This document shows, piece by piece, positions 1-8,345 of a DNA stretch of 64,000 bases; within the stretch, counting starts at the first letter, position 1; each line of letters begins with the position of its first letter. The stretch is from Kineosporia aurantiaca JCM 3230 (GTDB lineage Bacteria > Actinomycetota > Actinomycetes > Actinomycetales > Kineosporiaceae). The stretch spans positions 62,001 through 126,000 of the forward strand of contig JODP01000020.1 in the NCBI GenBank assembly GCA_000719025.1, in the 5' to 3' direction. The notes below the pieces were generated by a model. That model was given only the letters and a program-made list of their open reading frames with translations. It was not told where the DNA came from and did not search any database. The translations under genes were made by a program, and so were the position numbers.

Positions 1-833
1 GCAGCACCTGTTCTGGTTCTTCGGGCATCCCGAGGTCTACATCATCGCCCTGCCGTTCTTCGGCATCGTCACCGAGATCCTGCCGGTGTTCAGCCGCAAG
101 CCGGTGTTCGGCTACAAAGGGCTGGTTTTCGCCACGATCGCGATCGCGGCCCTGTCCATGTCGGTGTGGGCGCACCACATGTACGTCACCGGTCAGGTCG
201 CGCTGCCGTTCTTCGCCTTCATGACGATGCTGATCGCGGTGCCCACCGGGGTGAAGTTCGTTCGGCACGGTGGTGTTCGCGATGTTCGGCGGGTTCTACT
301 TCTGGTGGCCGAAGCTCACCGGGCGGATGCTGAACGAGCCGCTCGGGAAGATGCACTTCTGGCTGACCTTCATCGGCTTCCACACCACGTTCCTGATCCA
401 GCACTGGCTCGGGGCCGAGGGCATGCCCCGGCGGTACGCCGACTACCTGCCGGAAGACGGATTCGAGCTGTACAACCGGATCTCCACGATCGGTGCGCTG
501 ATCCTCGCGCTCTCCGTCCTGCCCTTCGTCGTCAACATCTACGTCACGGCCCGCAAGCCCTACGAAAAGCTGCCGGACGATCCGTGGGGCTTCGGGAACT
601 CGCTGGAGTGGGCCACATCCTCCCCACCCCCTCGGCACAACTTCCTCGTCCTGCCCCGGATCCGTTCCGAACGTCCCGCGTTCGATCTGCATCACCCCGA
701 GATCGCGGCCGACGATCAGCCGGACAACGAGACCCCCGGCCCCACCGACCATTCAGACCTGCACGAGCGGGGTCCCGGCCTGAACGCCGGGCATCCACAG
801 GAGGGCGCGGGTAACCGGGGCGTCCAGGACTGA
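1..833 (+). pseudogene. ctaD: cytochrome c oxidase subunit I, 3' part, internally deleted and frameshifted
   Basis: This is the C-terminal part of haem-copper oxidase subunit I (the aa3-type terminal oxidase core in the cytoplasmic membrane); the gene begins before the window. From base 2 the frame reads FFGHPEVY and WAHHMY, which hold the CuB histidines and the cross-linked tyrosine region, up to PTGVKF at 251-259. The text then jumps to [18 protein letters not shown] in another frame (from 261) and runs to the stop at 831. Normal subunit I has roughly 55-60 residues between these two blocks, including the helix X HFHYV histidines that bind haem a and haem a3. Those ligands are absent, so a product would not work. 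The join sits on a TTCGTTCG direct repeat near 257-264. Either this is a real pseudogene or an assembly or sequencing error; the rest of the protein is well conserved, so the damage is recent or artificial. Confidence 0.85.
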
Positions 834-863
834 TCGCCGGACCGGTGCGCTAACGTCGGCGGC

Positions 864-1391
864 GTGTCTCCAAGGACTGACAGCACCGACACGCTGAGCG
901 ATGTGCGGACAGTCGACCAGAACCGGCGCGGCCGGGTGGTCCGTCGCATCACCGTGGCCCTCCTCGCCCTGTTCGTGCTCGCCGGCGGGACCGGCCTGTT
1001 CGGTGTCCGTTCCCGCACCAGCACCTCCTCCGCCGACGGCTACACCCTGTCGGTGACCCACGCCTGGATCTCCCGGGCCGGCCTGGACACCCCCTGGCGG
1101 GTGACCGTGTACCACCAAGGCGGTTTCGACGGACCGGTGACGCTGGCGACCACTCTGGACTACTTCGACATCTTCGAGTCGCAGGGCTTCACGCCCGAGG
1201 CCGACTCGGAGACCACCGGGGGCCGCTACGTCTACCAGGACTACTCAGCGCCGCCCGGAGACACCCTCACCGTGGACTTCGACGCCTACGTGCAGCCCGG
1301 AGCCCAGCGCGGCAAGCAGGCGCGCACGGCCCTGATCATCGGTGGCCAGGAAATCACCGCCGTGGACTACCGGACCCGGCTGGTGCCCTGA
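864..1391 (+). CDS. hypothetical membrane-anchored protein
   Basis: A 175-residue protein of unknown function with a GTG start. Residues 1-26 are polar and Arg-rich, residues about 28-48 form one hydrophobic segment (TVALLALFVLAGG), and the rest looks extracytoplasmic and beta-rich. It could be a single-pass anchor with an outside domain. It contains no cysteines or motif that I recognise. Its stop overlaps the ATG of the DUF421 gene by one base (TGATG at 1389-1393), so the two are probably translated together. Because it follows the oxidase gene, a role near the respiratory membrane is possible but not supported by sequence. Confidence 0.7.
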   Translation: MSPRTDSTDTLSDVRTVDQNRRGRVVRRITVALLALFVLAGGTGLFGVRSRTSTSSADGYTLSVTHAWISRAGLDTPWRVTVYHQGGFDGPVTLATTLDYFDIFESQGFTPEADSETTGGRYVYQDYSAPPGDTLTVDFDAYVQPGAQRGKQARTALIIGGQEITAVDYRTRLVP

Positions 1392-1879
1392 TGGAGATCG
1401 TCGTCCGCGCCGCCGTGGTCTGGGTGTTCCTGTGGATCATCACCCGGGCCGTCGGCCGCTCGACCCTCGGCGAGCTGAGCACCTTCCAGCTCATCCTGTT
1501 CGTGACGATGGGGGACATGGTCCAGCAGGGGGTGACCCAGCAGGACTACTCGGTCACCGGGTCGCTGCTCGCCGTCTCCACCTTCGCCGTGATCACGGTG
1601 GCCGTCTCCTACGCCAACCAGCGCTGGCGTCCACTGTTACCGATCACCCATGGCGTGCCGATGGTGATCGTGCGCGGCGGCGAACCGGACCTCAAAGCCC
1701 TCAACGGTGAACGGATGTCGGTGAACGACCTGTTCGCCGCGGCCCGGGAGCAGGGGATCAAACGGATCACCGACGTCGAGCTGGCGGTGCTCGAGGCGAA
1801 CGGCAAGATCTCGTTCTTCGTACAGGAGAGGGACGACGACGGGGAGAGCGGCGCGGCCGACCCGCCGGACGCGGGCTGA
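1391..1879 (+). CDS. DUF421 (YetF-like) membrane protein
   Basis: A 162-residue protein of the DUF421/YetF family. Three hydrophobic segments lie in residues about 5-80 (VVWVFLWIITRAVGRSTLGEL, then FQLILFVTMGDMVQQ, then a third), followed by the cytosolic alpha/beta DUF421 domain with GVPMVIVRGGEPD and the R-M-S-V-N-D-L segment. The C-terminus is acidic. Family members such as Bacillus YetF are membrane proteins linked to spore or envelope properties; the biochemical activity is not known. It overlaps the preceding gene by one base. Confidence 0.8.
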   Translation: MEIVVRAAVVWVFLWIITRAVGRSTLGELSTFQLILFVTMGDMVQQGVTQQDYSVTGSLLAVSTFAVITVAVSYANQRWRPLLPITHGVPMVIVRGGEPDLKALNGERMSVNDLFAAAREQGIKRITDVELAVLEANGKISFFVQERDDDGESGAADPPDAG

Positions 1880-1884
1880 GGTTC

Positions 1885-1898
1885 TGCAAACGATTGCA
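1885..1898. promoter_or_regulatory. LacI-family operator upstream of manD
   Basis: TGCAAACGATTGCA fits the LacI/GalR-family consensus TGNAANCGNTTNCA at every fixed position, including the central CG. It lies 69 bases before the manD start and just upstream of the candidate -35 box. This suggests sugar-acid responsive control by a LacI-type regulator encoded elsewhere; no lacI gene is in the window. Confidence 0.7.
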
Positions 1899-1905
1899 GC
1901 AAGGC

Positions 1906-1935
1906 TTGCCAAGCCCGGGGTGATCTGCCTAGCGT
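1906..1935 (+). promoter_or_regulatory. candidate promoter of manD
   Basis: TTGCCA (1906-1911) and TAGCGT (1930-1935) are separated by 18 bases and fit an actinobacterial SigA-type -35/-10 pair. The -10 ends 32 bases before the GTG start, leaving room for the GAGGAAG ribosome site. The LacI-type palindrome abuts it upstream. Confidence 0.5.
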
Positions 1936-1967
1936 CAGCGGTAAGCCCAACGACGTGAGGAAGAACC

Positions 1968-3206
1968 GTGCACCTGGTCAAGGCCGACGTTGTCGTCACC
2001 AGTCCCGACCGTAACTTCGTGACGCTCCGGCTGGAGACCGACGAGGGGATCGTCGGGCTCGGCGACGGAACGCTGAACGGCCGGGAGCTGGCCGTCGTCG
2101 CCTACCTCCAGGAGCACGTGGTCCCGCTGCTGATCGGCCGGGACGCCGCGCGGATCGAGGACACCTGGCAGTTCCTGTACCGCAGCGCCTACTGGCGGCG
2201 CGGGCCGGTGACCATGGCGGCGATCGCGGCGGTCGACACCGCGTTGTGGGACATCAAGGGCAAGGCCGCCGAGATGCCGGTCTACCAGCTGCTCGGCGGT
2301 GCCTCGCGGAACGGGCTGCTGGCCTACGGTCACGCCTCCGGCAAGGAGCTGCCCGAGCTGTTCGACAGCATCCGCGAGCACCAGGCCCAGGGCTACAAGG
2401 CGATCCGGGTGCAGACCGGGGTGCCCGGGCTGAAGTCGATCTACGGCATCGCCTCGAACGCCACCTACGAGGCCAACGAGGGCGTGCGCTACGACCACGA
2501 GCCGGCCCAGCGCGGTGACCTGCCGAACGAGGAGGACTGGGACACCCGTTCGTACCTGCGGCACGTGCCCACCGTGTTCGAGGCGGTGCGCAACGAGTTC
2601 GGGCCCGAGCTGCCGCTGCTGCACGACGCGCACCACCGGCTCACCCCGATCCAGGCGGCCAAGCTGGGCAAGTCACTGGAGCCGTACGACCTGTTCTGGC
2701 TGGAGGACGTGACGCCGGCCGAGAACCAGGAGGCGCTGCGGCTGGTCCGCCAGCACACCACCACGCCGCTGGCGATCGGCGAGATCTTCAACACCGTGTG
2801 GGACTACCAGCTGATCATTCGCGAGCAGCTGATCGACTACGTGCGCAGCGCGGTCACCCACACCGGCGGGATCACCCACCTGAAGAAGGTGCTCGACTAC
2901 GCCAGTCAGTACCAGATCAAGTCCGGGATGCACGGGCCGACCGACATCTCCCCGGTCGGGCTGGCCGCTCAGATGCACCTGGGTCTGGCCATCCACAACT
3001 TCGGCATTCAGGAGTACATGCAGCACGGCGAGCGCACCGACCAGGTGTTCGAGCAGTCCTTCACCTGGCAGGACGGTCTGCTGCACCCGGGGGACAAGCC
3101 CGGCCTGGGCGTCGACCTGAATCTCGAGGAAGCCGCGAAATACCCCTACCAGCGCGCCTATCTGCCGTTCAACCGGCTCGCGGACGGCACCGTCCACGAC
3201 TGGTGA
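1968..3206 (+). CDS. manD: D-mannonate dehydratase, enolase superfamily
   Basis: A 412-residue enolase-superfamily protein matching the ManD (RspA-like) subfamily. It would dehydrate D-mannonate (or D-gluconate) to 2-keto-3-deoxygluconate in the cytosol. The capping domain is residues 1-120. The catalytic Tyr (Y159 in SIYG), Asp220 and His222 (in HDAHH), Glu246 (in WLED), Glu272 (in IGEIFN) and His322 (in HGPTD) are all present, matching the metal ligands and acid/base residues known for the family, and the typical GIQEYMQH segment follows. The length is normal. The GTG start is preceded by GAGGAAG. It stands alone, with a LacI-type operator upstream. Some family members have low or no dehydratase activity, so the true substrate is uncertain. 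Confidence 0.88.
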   Translation: MHLVKADVVVTSPDRNFVTLRLETDEGIVGLGDGTLNGRELAVVAYLQEHVVPLLIGRDAARIEDTWQFLYRSAYWRRGPVTMAAIAAVDTALWDIKGKAAEMPVYQLLGGASRNGLLAYGHASGKELPELFDSIREHQAQGYKAIRVQTGVPGLKSIYGIASNATYEANEGVRYDHEPAQRGDLPNEEDWDTRSYLRHVPTVFEAVRNEFGPELPLLHDAHHRLTPIQAAKLGKSLEPYDLFWLEDVTPAENQEALRLVRQHTTTPLAIGEIFNTVWDYQLIIREQLIDYVRSAVTHTGGITHLKKVLDYASQYQIKSGMHGPTDISPVGLAAQMHLGLAIHNFGIQEYMQHGERTDQVFEQSFTWQDGLLHPGDKPGLGVDLNLEEAAKYPYQRAYLPFNRLADGTVHDW

Positions 3207-3241
3207 GCAGAGTCAGCCCACGACTGGTGACCAGAGTCAGC
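3194..3241. repeat. 24-bp tandem duplication across the manD stop codon
   Basis: Two abutting 24-nt copies (3194-3217 and 3218-3241) differ at one base. The first holds the last manD codons and its TGA; the second lies between manD and the convergent phoU stop and overlaps the last phoU bases. It looks like a recent slippage duplication. Confidence 0.9.
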
Positions 3242-3938
3242 GGGGCATCAGGAACTGCTTGCGGGGAGGGACGATGACGACCCGCGGGCGGGGCTCGCGG
3301 TACTCGCCGGTGACGATGAAGTGCACCTGGTGGGCGATGGTGACGGTGTGGTCGCCGTACCGCTCGTAGAACCGGGCCACCAGGGTGAGGTCGACCGCCG
3401 GCTCCACCCCGTGCTCCCAGTCCGGCCCGATCAGGTAGGCCAGCAGGGTGCGGTGCAGCCGGTCCATCTCGTCGTCCACCGCGATGATCTGGCCGACCAG
3501 CCGCACGTCCCGGGTGGCCAGCAGTTCCCGGGTGAGGGCGGCGCCGTGCGCGGCCACCTCGCCCATGGACAGCACCGCATCGCGCGAGGAACCGGGGGCT
3601 ACGCAGCGCGGATAGCGGCGCCGGGCCACCTTGGCCACGTGACGGGAGAGCCCGTTCATCCGCTCCGCGTCGGCGCCCACCCGCAGCGCGGCCAGCAGTC
3701 GGCGCAGGTCGGTGGCGACCGGGGAACGCCGGGCCATCACGTACATCACCAGGTTGTCCAGTTCCCGGTGCAGCGCCGAGGTCTCCCGGTCGCCGTCGAT
3801 CACCCGTTGCGCGGTGGTCACGTCGGCCTCGGCCAGCGCCTGGGTGGCGCCGAGCATGGCCTCGTCCGCGAGCTCACACAGGCGCAGCAGGATGTCGTCG
3901 ATCCGGCGGAGATCGTGCTCGATGGTGTTGCGCGTCAT
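3237..3938 (-). CDS. phoU: phosphate uptake regulator PhoU
   Basis: A 233-residue all-helical PhoU protein. It has two repeats of the three-helix PhoU domain, about residues 5-95 and 115-210. The second carries the motif RFYERYGDHTVTIAHQV, which matches the conserved E/DR..D metal-binding helix of PhoU. The first repeat has the equivalent helix altered (ALRVGADAERMNGLSRHVA). PhoU links the Pst transporter to the SenX3/PhoR-type kinase and represses the phosphate regulon when phosphate is ample. No pst or two-component gene is adjacent. A PiT transporter lies 25 kb away. No clear PHO box was seen upstream. Confidence 0.9.
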   Translation of the reverse strand: MTRNTIEHDLRRIDDILLRLCELADEAMLGATQALAEADVTTAQRVIDGDRETSALHRELDNLVMYVMARRSPVATDLRRLLAALRVGADAERMNGLSRHVAKVARRRYPRCVAPGSSRDAVLSMGEVAAHGAALTRELLATRDVRLVGQIIAVDDEMDRLHRTLLAYLIGPDWEHGVEPAVDLTLVARFYERYGDHTVTIAHQVHFIVTGEYREPRPRVVIVPPRKQFLMPR

Positions 3939-4203
3939 GTGGGGGCTCCCGGTAACTGCCAGCCAGGTCTCCGGCCGTGATTAGACCTTGTACCAGGCCC
4001 GCCCGTACCGCCGGATGAACCGGGGAAAACGGCCGAGCGGCCATTGTCGCAGATCTTGCCGGACGGGCCATTCGGGTGATGGCCGGGACCGCCGGACGTC
4101 GCTCGAATGGCGGGACCGAAGCCGGGGAGGAGACTGGGCGGCGGTCCACGCCGGGTGAGAAGAACCCGGTCTGTGCGGTTCTCAGGCACGGTGAGGTCTG
4201 TTC

Positions 4204-7200
4204 ATGGGCGTCAGGAAATGGCTGGATGCGTGGCCGGTCTACCGGCAGGTCAGCGGCACCGACATCTGGGGCAGAGGCGCGGCCGCCCGCTCCGGGCCCA
4301 CCACGGCCCTGGAGCCGCGTACGGCCACGGCCGACCGGGTGGTCAAGTCGGTCTGCCCGTACTGCGCGGTCGGCTGCGCGCAGGACGTCTACGTCAAGGA
4401 CGACCGGGTGGTGCAGATCGAGGGTGACCCGGACTCTCCGGTCAGCCGCGGCCGGCTCTGCCCCAAGGGCTCGGCGACGCTCCAGCTGACCACCGGCGAG
4501 GCCCGCGAGCGCCACGTGCTGTACCGCCGCCCGCACGGCACCGACTGGGAGCGGCTGGACCTCGACACCGCCCTGGAGATGGTGGCCGACCGGGTGATCG
4601 CGACCCGGCGCCAGGGCTGGCAGTGGGAGGACGAGGAGGGCCGTCGGGTCCGGCGCACCATGGGTGTGGCCAGCCTGGGCGGAGCCACCCTCGACAACGA
4701 GGAGAACTACCTGATCAAGAAGCTGATGACCGGGCTCGGCGTGGTCCAGGTGGAGAACCAGGCCCGGGTCTGTCACAGCTCCACCGTGGTCGGGCTGGGG
4801 ACCAGCTTCGGCCGGGGCGGCTCCACCACCTGCCTGCAGGACCTGCAGAAGGCCGACTGCATCGTGATCCAGGGCTCCAACTTCGCCGAGGCGCACCCGG
4901 TCGGGTTCCAGTGGGTGATGGAGGCCAAGGCCCGGGGCGCCACGATCATCCACGTCGATCCGCGGTTCACCCGGACCAGTGCGCTGGCCCACCACCACGT
5001 GCCGATCCGGGCCGGCAGCGACATCGCCTTCCTCGGCGGCATCATCCGGCACGTGCTGGAGAACGAGCTGTTCTTCCGCGAGTACGTGCTGGCCTACACC
5101 AACGCCAGCACGATCGTGGGCGAGGACTTCCGCGACACCGAGGACCTGGACGGGCTGTTCTCCGGTTTCGACGCCGAGGAGCGCGCCTACGACCAGTCCT
5201 CCTGGCAGTACGAGGGAATGGACATCGCGGCGGCCTCGGGAGAGCGGGACAAGGAGAGCACCGAGCCCTCCTCCGACGGGAGCCGGCCGATGAGCACCTC
5301 GGCGCACGGCGAGTCGCACGGTTCCGGCGGGCCGGCGCTGAAGGGCACGCCGACCCGGGACGAGACCCTCCAGCACCCGCGCACCATCTTCCAGATCCTG
5401 CGCCGCCATTACGCCCGGTACACCCCGGAAATGGTCGAAGACATCTGCGGTATCTCTCCGGAGAACTTCGCTATGGTCTGCGACGCACTCACTTCCAATT
5501 CGGGCCCGGACCGCACCAGCGCGTTCGCCTACGCCGTGGGCTGGACCCAGCACACGGTCGGCTCCCAGTACATTCGCGCGGCCAGTGTTCTGCAGTTGCT
5601 GCTGGGTAACATCGGTCGTCCCGGCGGCGGGATCATGGCGTTGCGTGGGCACGCCAGCATCCAGGGCAGCAGCGACATCCCGACCCTGTTCGACCTGCTG
5701 CCCGGTTACCTGCCGATGCCACACGCGCACCAGCACCAGAGCCTGCAGTCGTACATTGCGAACGACTCGGCGCAGCGCGGTTTCTGGGCGAACATGAGCT
5801 CCTACACGGTCAGCCTGCTGAAGGAGTACTTCGGCACCGCGGCCACGGCCGACAACGACTACTGCTTCGACCACCTGCCCCGGATCAGCGGCACCCACAG
5901 CACCTACGAGACCGTCCGGGCCCAGCTCGACGGGGTCGTCAAGGGCTACTTCCTGATGGGCGAGAACCCGGCGGTCGGCTCGGCCAACGCCAAGCTCCAG
6001 CGGCTGGGCCTGGCCGAGCTGGAGTGGCTGGTGGTGCGCGACTTCTCGCTGATCGAGAGCGCCACCTGGTGGAAGGACGGCCCGGAGATCGCCACCGGTG
6101 AGATGCGCACCCAGGACATCGGCACCGAGGTCTTCTTCTTCCCGGCCGCCGCGCACACCGAGAAGGACGGCACGTTCACCAACACCAACCGGATGCTGCA
6201 ATGGCACGCCAAGGCGGTCGAGCCGAAGGACGACCAGCGCAGCGACCTGTGGTTCACCTACCACCTGGGGCGGCTCATCCAGGAAAAACTGGCCGGCTCG
6301 ACCGACGAGATGGACGAGCCGATCCGGGACCTGAACTGGCTGCTGCCGGTCGAGGGGCCGCACGACGAGCCGAGCGCGGACGAGGTACTGCGACGGATCA
6401 GTGGACGCGGGCCGGACGGGCAGCTCAGTGCCTACACCGAATTGAAGGACGACGGCACGACGTCCTGCGGGTGCTGGATCTACTGCGGGGTTTACGCGGA
6501 CGACGTCAACCAGTCGGCCCGCCGCAAGCCGCACACCGAGGACAACTGGCTGGGGATGGAGTGGGGCTGGGCCTGGCCGGCGAACCGGCGCATCCTCTAC
6601 AACCGGGCCAGCGCGGCCCCGGACGGGACCCCCTGGAGCTCTCGGAAACGCCTGGTGTGGTGGAACGAGAAGGACGGGAAGTGGGAGGGGGACGACACCC
6701 CGGACTTCGTTCCCGACAAACGTCCCGACTACGTGCCGGACGAGGACGCGACGGGCCCGGACGGGCTGGCCGGCACCGATCCGTTCATCATGCAGTCCGA
6801 CGGCCGGGGCTGGCTGTACGCGCCTTCCGGGCTGGTCGACGGGCCGATGCCGACGCATTACGAGCCCCAGGACTCGCCGGTGACCAACGGGCTCTACCCG
6901 CACAATCGCAACCCGGTGCGTGAGGTGCAGAAACCGCATCCGCAGAACCGGTTCCACCCGACCGGATCCGAGGTCTACCCGTTCGTGGTGACCACCTACC
7001 GGCTCACCGAGCATTTCACCGCCGGTGGCATGACCCGCTGGTCGCCTTATCTGGCGGAACTTCAGCCGGAGTTGTTCTGCGAGATATCGCCGCAGCTGGC
7101 CGCCTTACGCGGACTGGAGAACGGCGGCTGGGCCACGGTGATCACCGCCCGGTCGGCGATCGAGGCGCGGGTGCTGGTGACCGACCGGATGGCCCCCCTG

Positions 7201-7452
7201 AAGGTGCGCGGCGGGACGATCCACCAGATCGGCCTGCCCTATCACTGGGGCCCGAACGGCTACACCACCGGTGATGCGGTCAATGACCTGACCTCGGTGG
7301 CGCTGGACCCGAACGCCCACATCGAAGAGGTGAAGGCGCTGACCGCCGACATCCGCCCCGGTCGTCGCCCCCAGGGCGCCGCCCGCACCGAACTGGTCCG
7401 GACCACCGCCGAGCGGGCCGGCATCGTCGAGAGCACCGGCAGGGAGATCTGA
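4204..7452 (+). CDS. fdhA: formate dehydrogenase catalytic subunit (Mo/W-bis-MGD)
   Basis: A 1082-residue molybdopterin oxidoreductase that oxidises formate to CO2. Near the N-terminus, Cys51, Cys54, Cys58 and Cys86 (CPYCAVGC ... LCPKG) bind a 4Fe-4S cluster. The active-site metal ligand is Cys190 followed by His191 (ARVCHSS), encoded by TGT; many relatives, such as FdnG and FdhF, have selenocysteine here. It is close to the large actinobacterial FDH type, which starts GVRKW and has no visible Tat leader, so the catalytic side is probably cytoplasmic. The ATG start has GAGG about 8 bases upstream. It forms an operon with the ferredoxin subunit (one-base overlap) and the NrfD anchor. A Pro/Ser-rich stretch near residues 345-385 looks like a family-specific insertion. 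Confidence 0.92.
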   Translation: MGVRKWLDAWPVYRQVSGTDIWGRGAAARSGPTTALEPRTATADRVVKSVCPYCAVGCAQDVYVKDDRVVQIEGDPDSPVSRGRLCPKGSATLQLTTGEARERHVLYRRPHGTDWERLDLDTALEMVADRVIATRRQGWQWEDEEGRRVRRTMGVASLGGATLDNEENYLIKKLMTGLGVVQVENQARVCHSSTVVGLGTSFGRGGSTTCLQDLQKADCIVIQGSNFAEAHPVGFQWVMEAKARGATIIHVDPRFTRTSALAHHHVPIRAGSDIAFLGGIIRHVLENELFFREYVLAYTNASTIVGEDFRDTEDLDGLFSGFDAEERAYDQSSWQYEGMDIAAASGERDKESTEPSSDGSRPMSTSAHGESHGSGGPALKGTPTRDETLQHPRTIFQILRRHYARYTPEMVEDICGISPENFAMVCDALTSNSGPDRTSAFAYAVGWTQHTVGSQYIRAASVLQLLLGNIGRPGGGIMALRGHASIQGSSDIPTLFDLLPGYLPMPHAHQHQSLQSYIANDSAQRGFWANMSSYTVSLLKEYFGTAATADNDYCFDHLPRISGTHSTYETVRAQLDGVVKGYFLMGENPAVGSANAKLQRLGLAELEWLVVRDFSLIESATWWKDGPEIATGEMRTQDIGTEVFFFPAAAHTEKDGTFTNTNRMLQWHAKAVEPKDDQRSDLWFTYHLGRLIQEKLAGSTDEMDEPIRDLNWLLPVEGPHDEPSADEVLRRISGRGPDGQLSAYTELKDDGTTSCGCWIYCGVYADDVNQSARRKPHTEDNWLGMEWGWAWPANRRILYNRASAAPDGTPWSSRKRLVWWNEKDGKWEGDDTPDFVPDKRPDYVPDEDATGPDGLAGTDPFIMQSDGRGWLYAPSGLVDGPMPTHYEPQDSPVTNGLYPHNRNPVREVQKPHPQNRFHPTGSEVYPFVVTTYRLTEHFTAGGMTRWSPYLAELQPELFCEISPQLAALRGLENGGWATVITARSAIEARVLVTDRMAPLKVRGGTIHQIGLPYHWGPNGYTTGDAVNDLTSVALDPNAHIEEVKALTADIRPGRRPQGAARTELVRTTAERAGIVESTGREI

Positions 7453-8345
7453 TGACGGACGACGTGGTCACCCAAGCCGGCTGGAAGGCCGACCAGACCC
7501 CGGGCCGTAAGGGCTTTTTCACCGATACCAGCGTCTGCATCGGTTGCAAGGCGTGCGAGGTGGCCTGCAAGGAATGGAACACCATTCCCGAGGACGGGCT
7601 GAACTTCACCGGCATGTCCTACGACAACACCCAGGCCCTGGGCGCGGACAGCTGGCGGCACGTCGCCTTCATCGAGCAGAAGAAGCCGCCGGTCTCGCTG
7701 GGTATGCCCGGCATCGGGGCACCGAGCTCGCCGGCTGCGGATCCGCAGGCCGCGGACCAGTCCGGTGAGGACCACTCCGGAGTGCGCTGGCTGATGTCCT
7801 CCGACGTCTGCAAGCACTGCACGCACGCGGCCTGCCTGGACGTCTGCCCGACCGGCGCGCTGTTCCGCACCGAGTTCGGCACCGTCGTGGTGCAGCAGGA
7901 CGTCTGCAACGGCTGCGGATACTGCGTCTCGGCGTGCCCGTACGGGGTGATCGATCAACGCAAGGACGACGGCCGGGTGTTCAAGTGCACGATGTGTTAC
8001 GACCGGCTCGGCGACGGGCTGGAACCAGCCTGTGCCAAGGCCTGCCCGACCGAATCGATCCAGTACGGAGACCTGGACGTCCTGCGGGCCGCAGCCGACG
8101 CCCGGCTCGCCGCACTGCACGATGAGGGCGTCTCCGAGGCTCATCTGTACGGGCGGGATCCGGAGGACGGAGTGGGGGGCGACGGCGCGTTCTTCCTTCT
8201 GCTCGACCAGCCCGAGGTGTACGGCCTGCCGCCGGATCCCGTGGTCACCACGCGCGACCTGCCGTCGATGTGGAAGCACGCCGGAGTGGCCGCTCTGGGG
8301 CTTCTGGCCGCAGTGGGGGCCTCGTTCCTGGGAGGACGTTCATGA
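7452..8345 (+). CDS. fdhB: formate dehydrogenase iron-sulfur subunit
   Basis: A 297-residue four-cluster ferredoxin that passes electrons from the catalytic subunit to the membrane. Cysteine groups for four 4Fe-4S clusters are visible: CIGCKACEVAC, CKHCTHAACLDVC, CNGCGYCVSAC and CTMC...CAKAC. One hydrophobic segment near the C-terminus (HAGVAALGLLAAVGASFLG) should anchor it, as in FdnH/FdoH. A Pro/Ala/Asp-rich loop at residues about 90-112 is a family-variable insertion. Its ATG overlaps the catalytic-subunit stop, and its own stop overlaps the nrfD ATG (ATGA at 8342-8345), so the three are translationally coupled. Confidence 0.92.
   Translation: MTDDVVTQAGWKADQTPGRKGFFTDTSVCIGCKACEVACKEWNTIPEDGLNFTGMSYDNTQALGADSWRHVAFIEQKKPPVSLGMPGIGAPSSPAADPQAADQSGEDHSGVRWLMSSDVCKHCTHAACLDVCPTGALFRTEFGTVVVQQDVCNGCGYCVSACPYGVIDQRKDDGRVFKCTMCYDRLGDGLEPACAKACPTESIQYGDLDVLRAAADARLAALHDEGVSEAHLYGRDPEDGVGGDGAFFLLLDQPEVYGLPPDPVVTTRDLPSMWKHAGVAALGLLAAVGASFLGGRS

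Noticed and set aside
3874..7014. 1046-codon open frame antisense to formate dehydrogenase
   Set aside because: Shadow of high GC3; the protein is Val/Arg/Gly-rich without any family, and the plus strand has the real gene.
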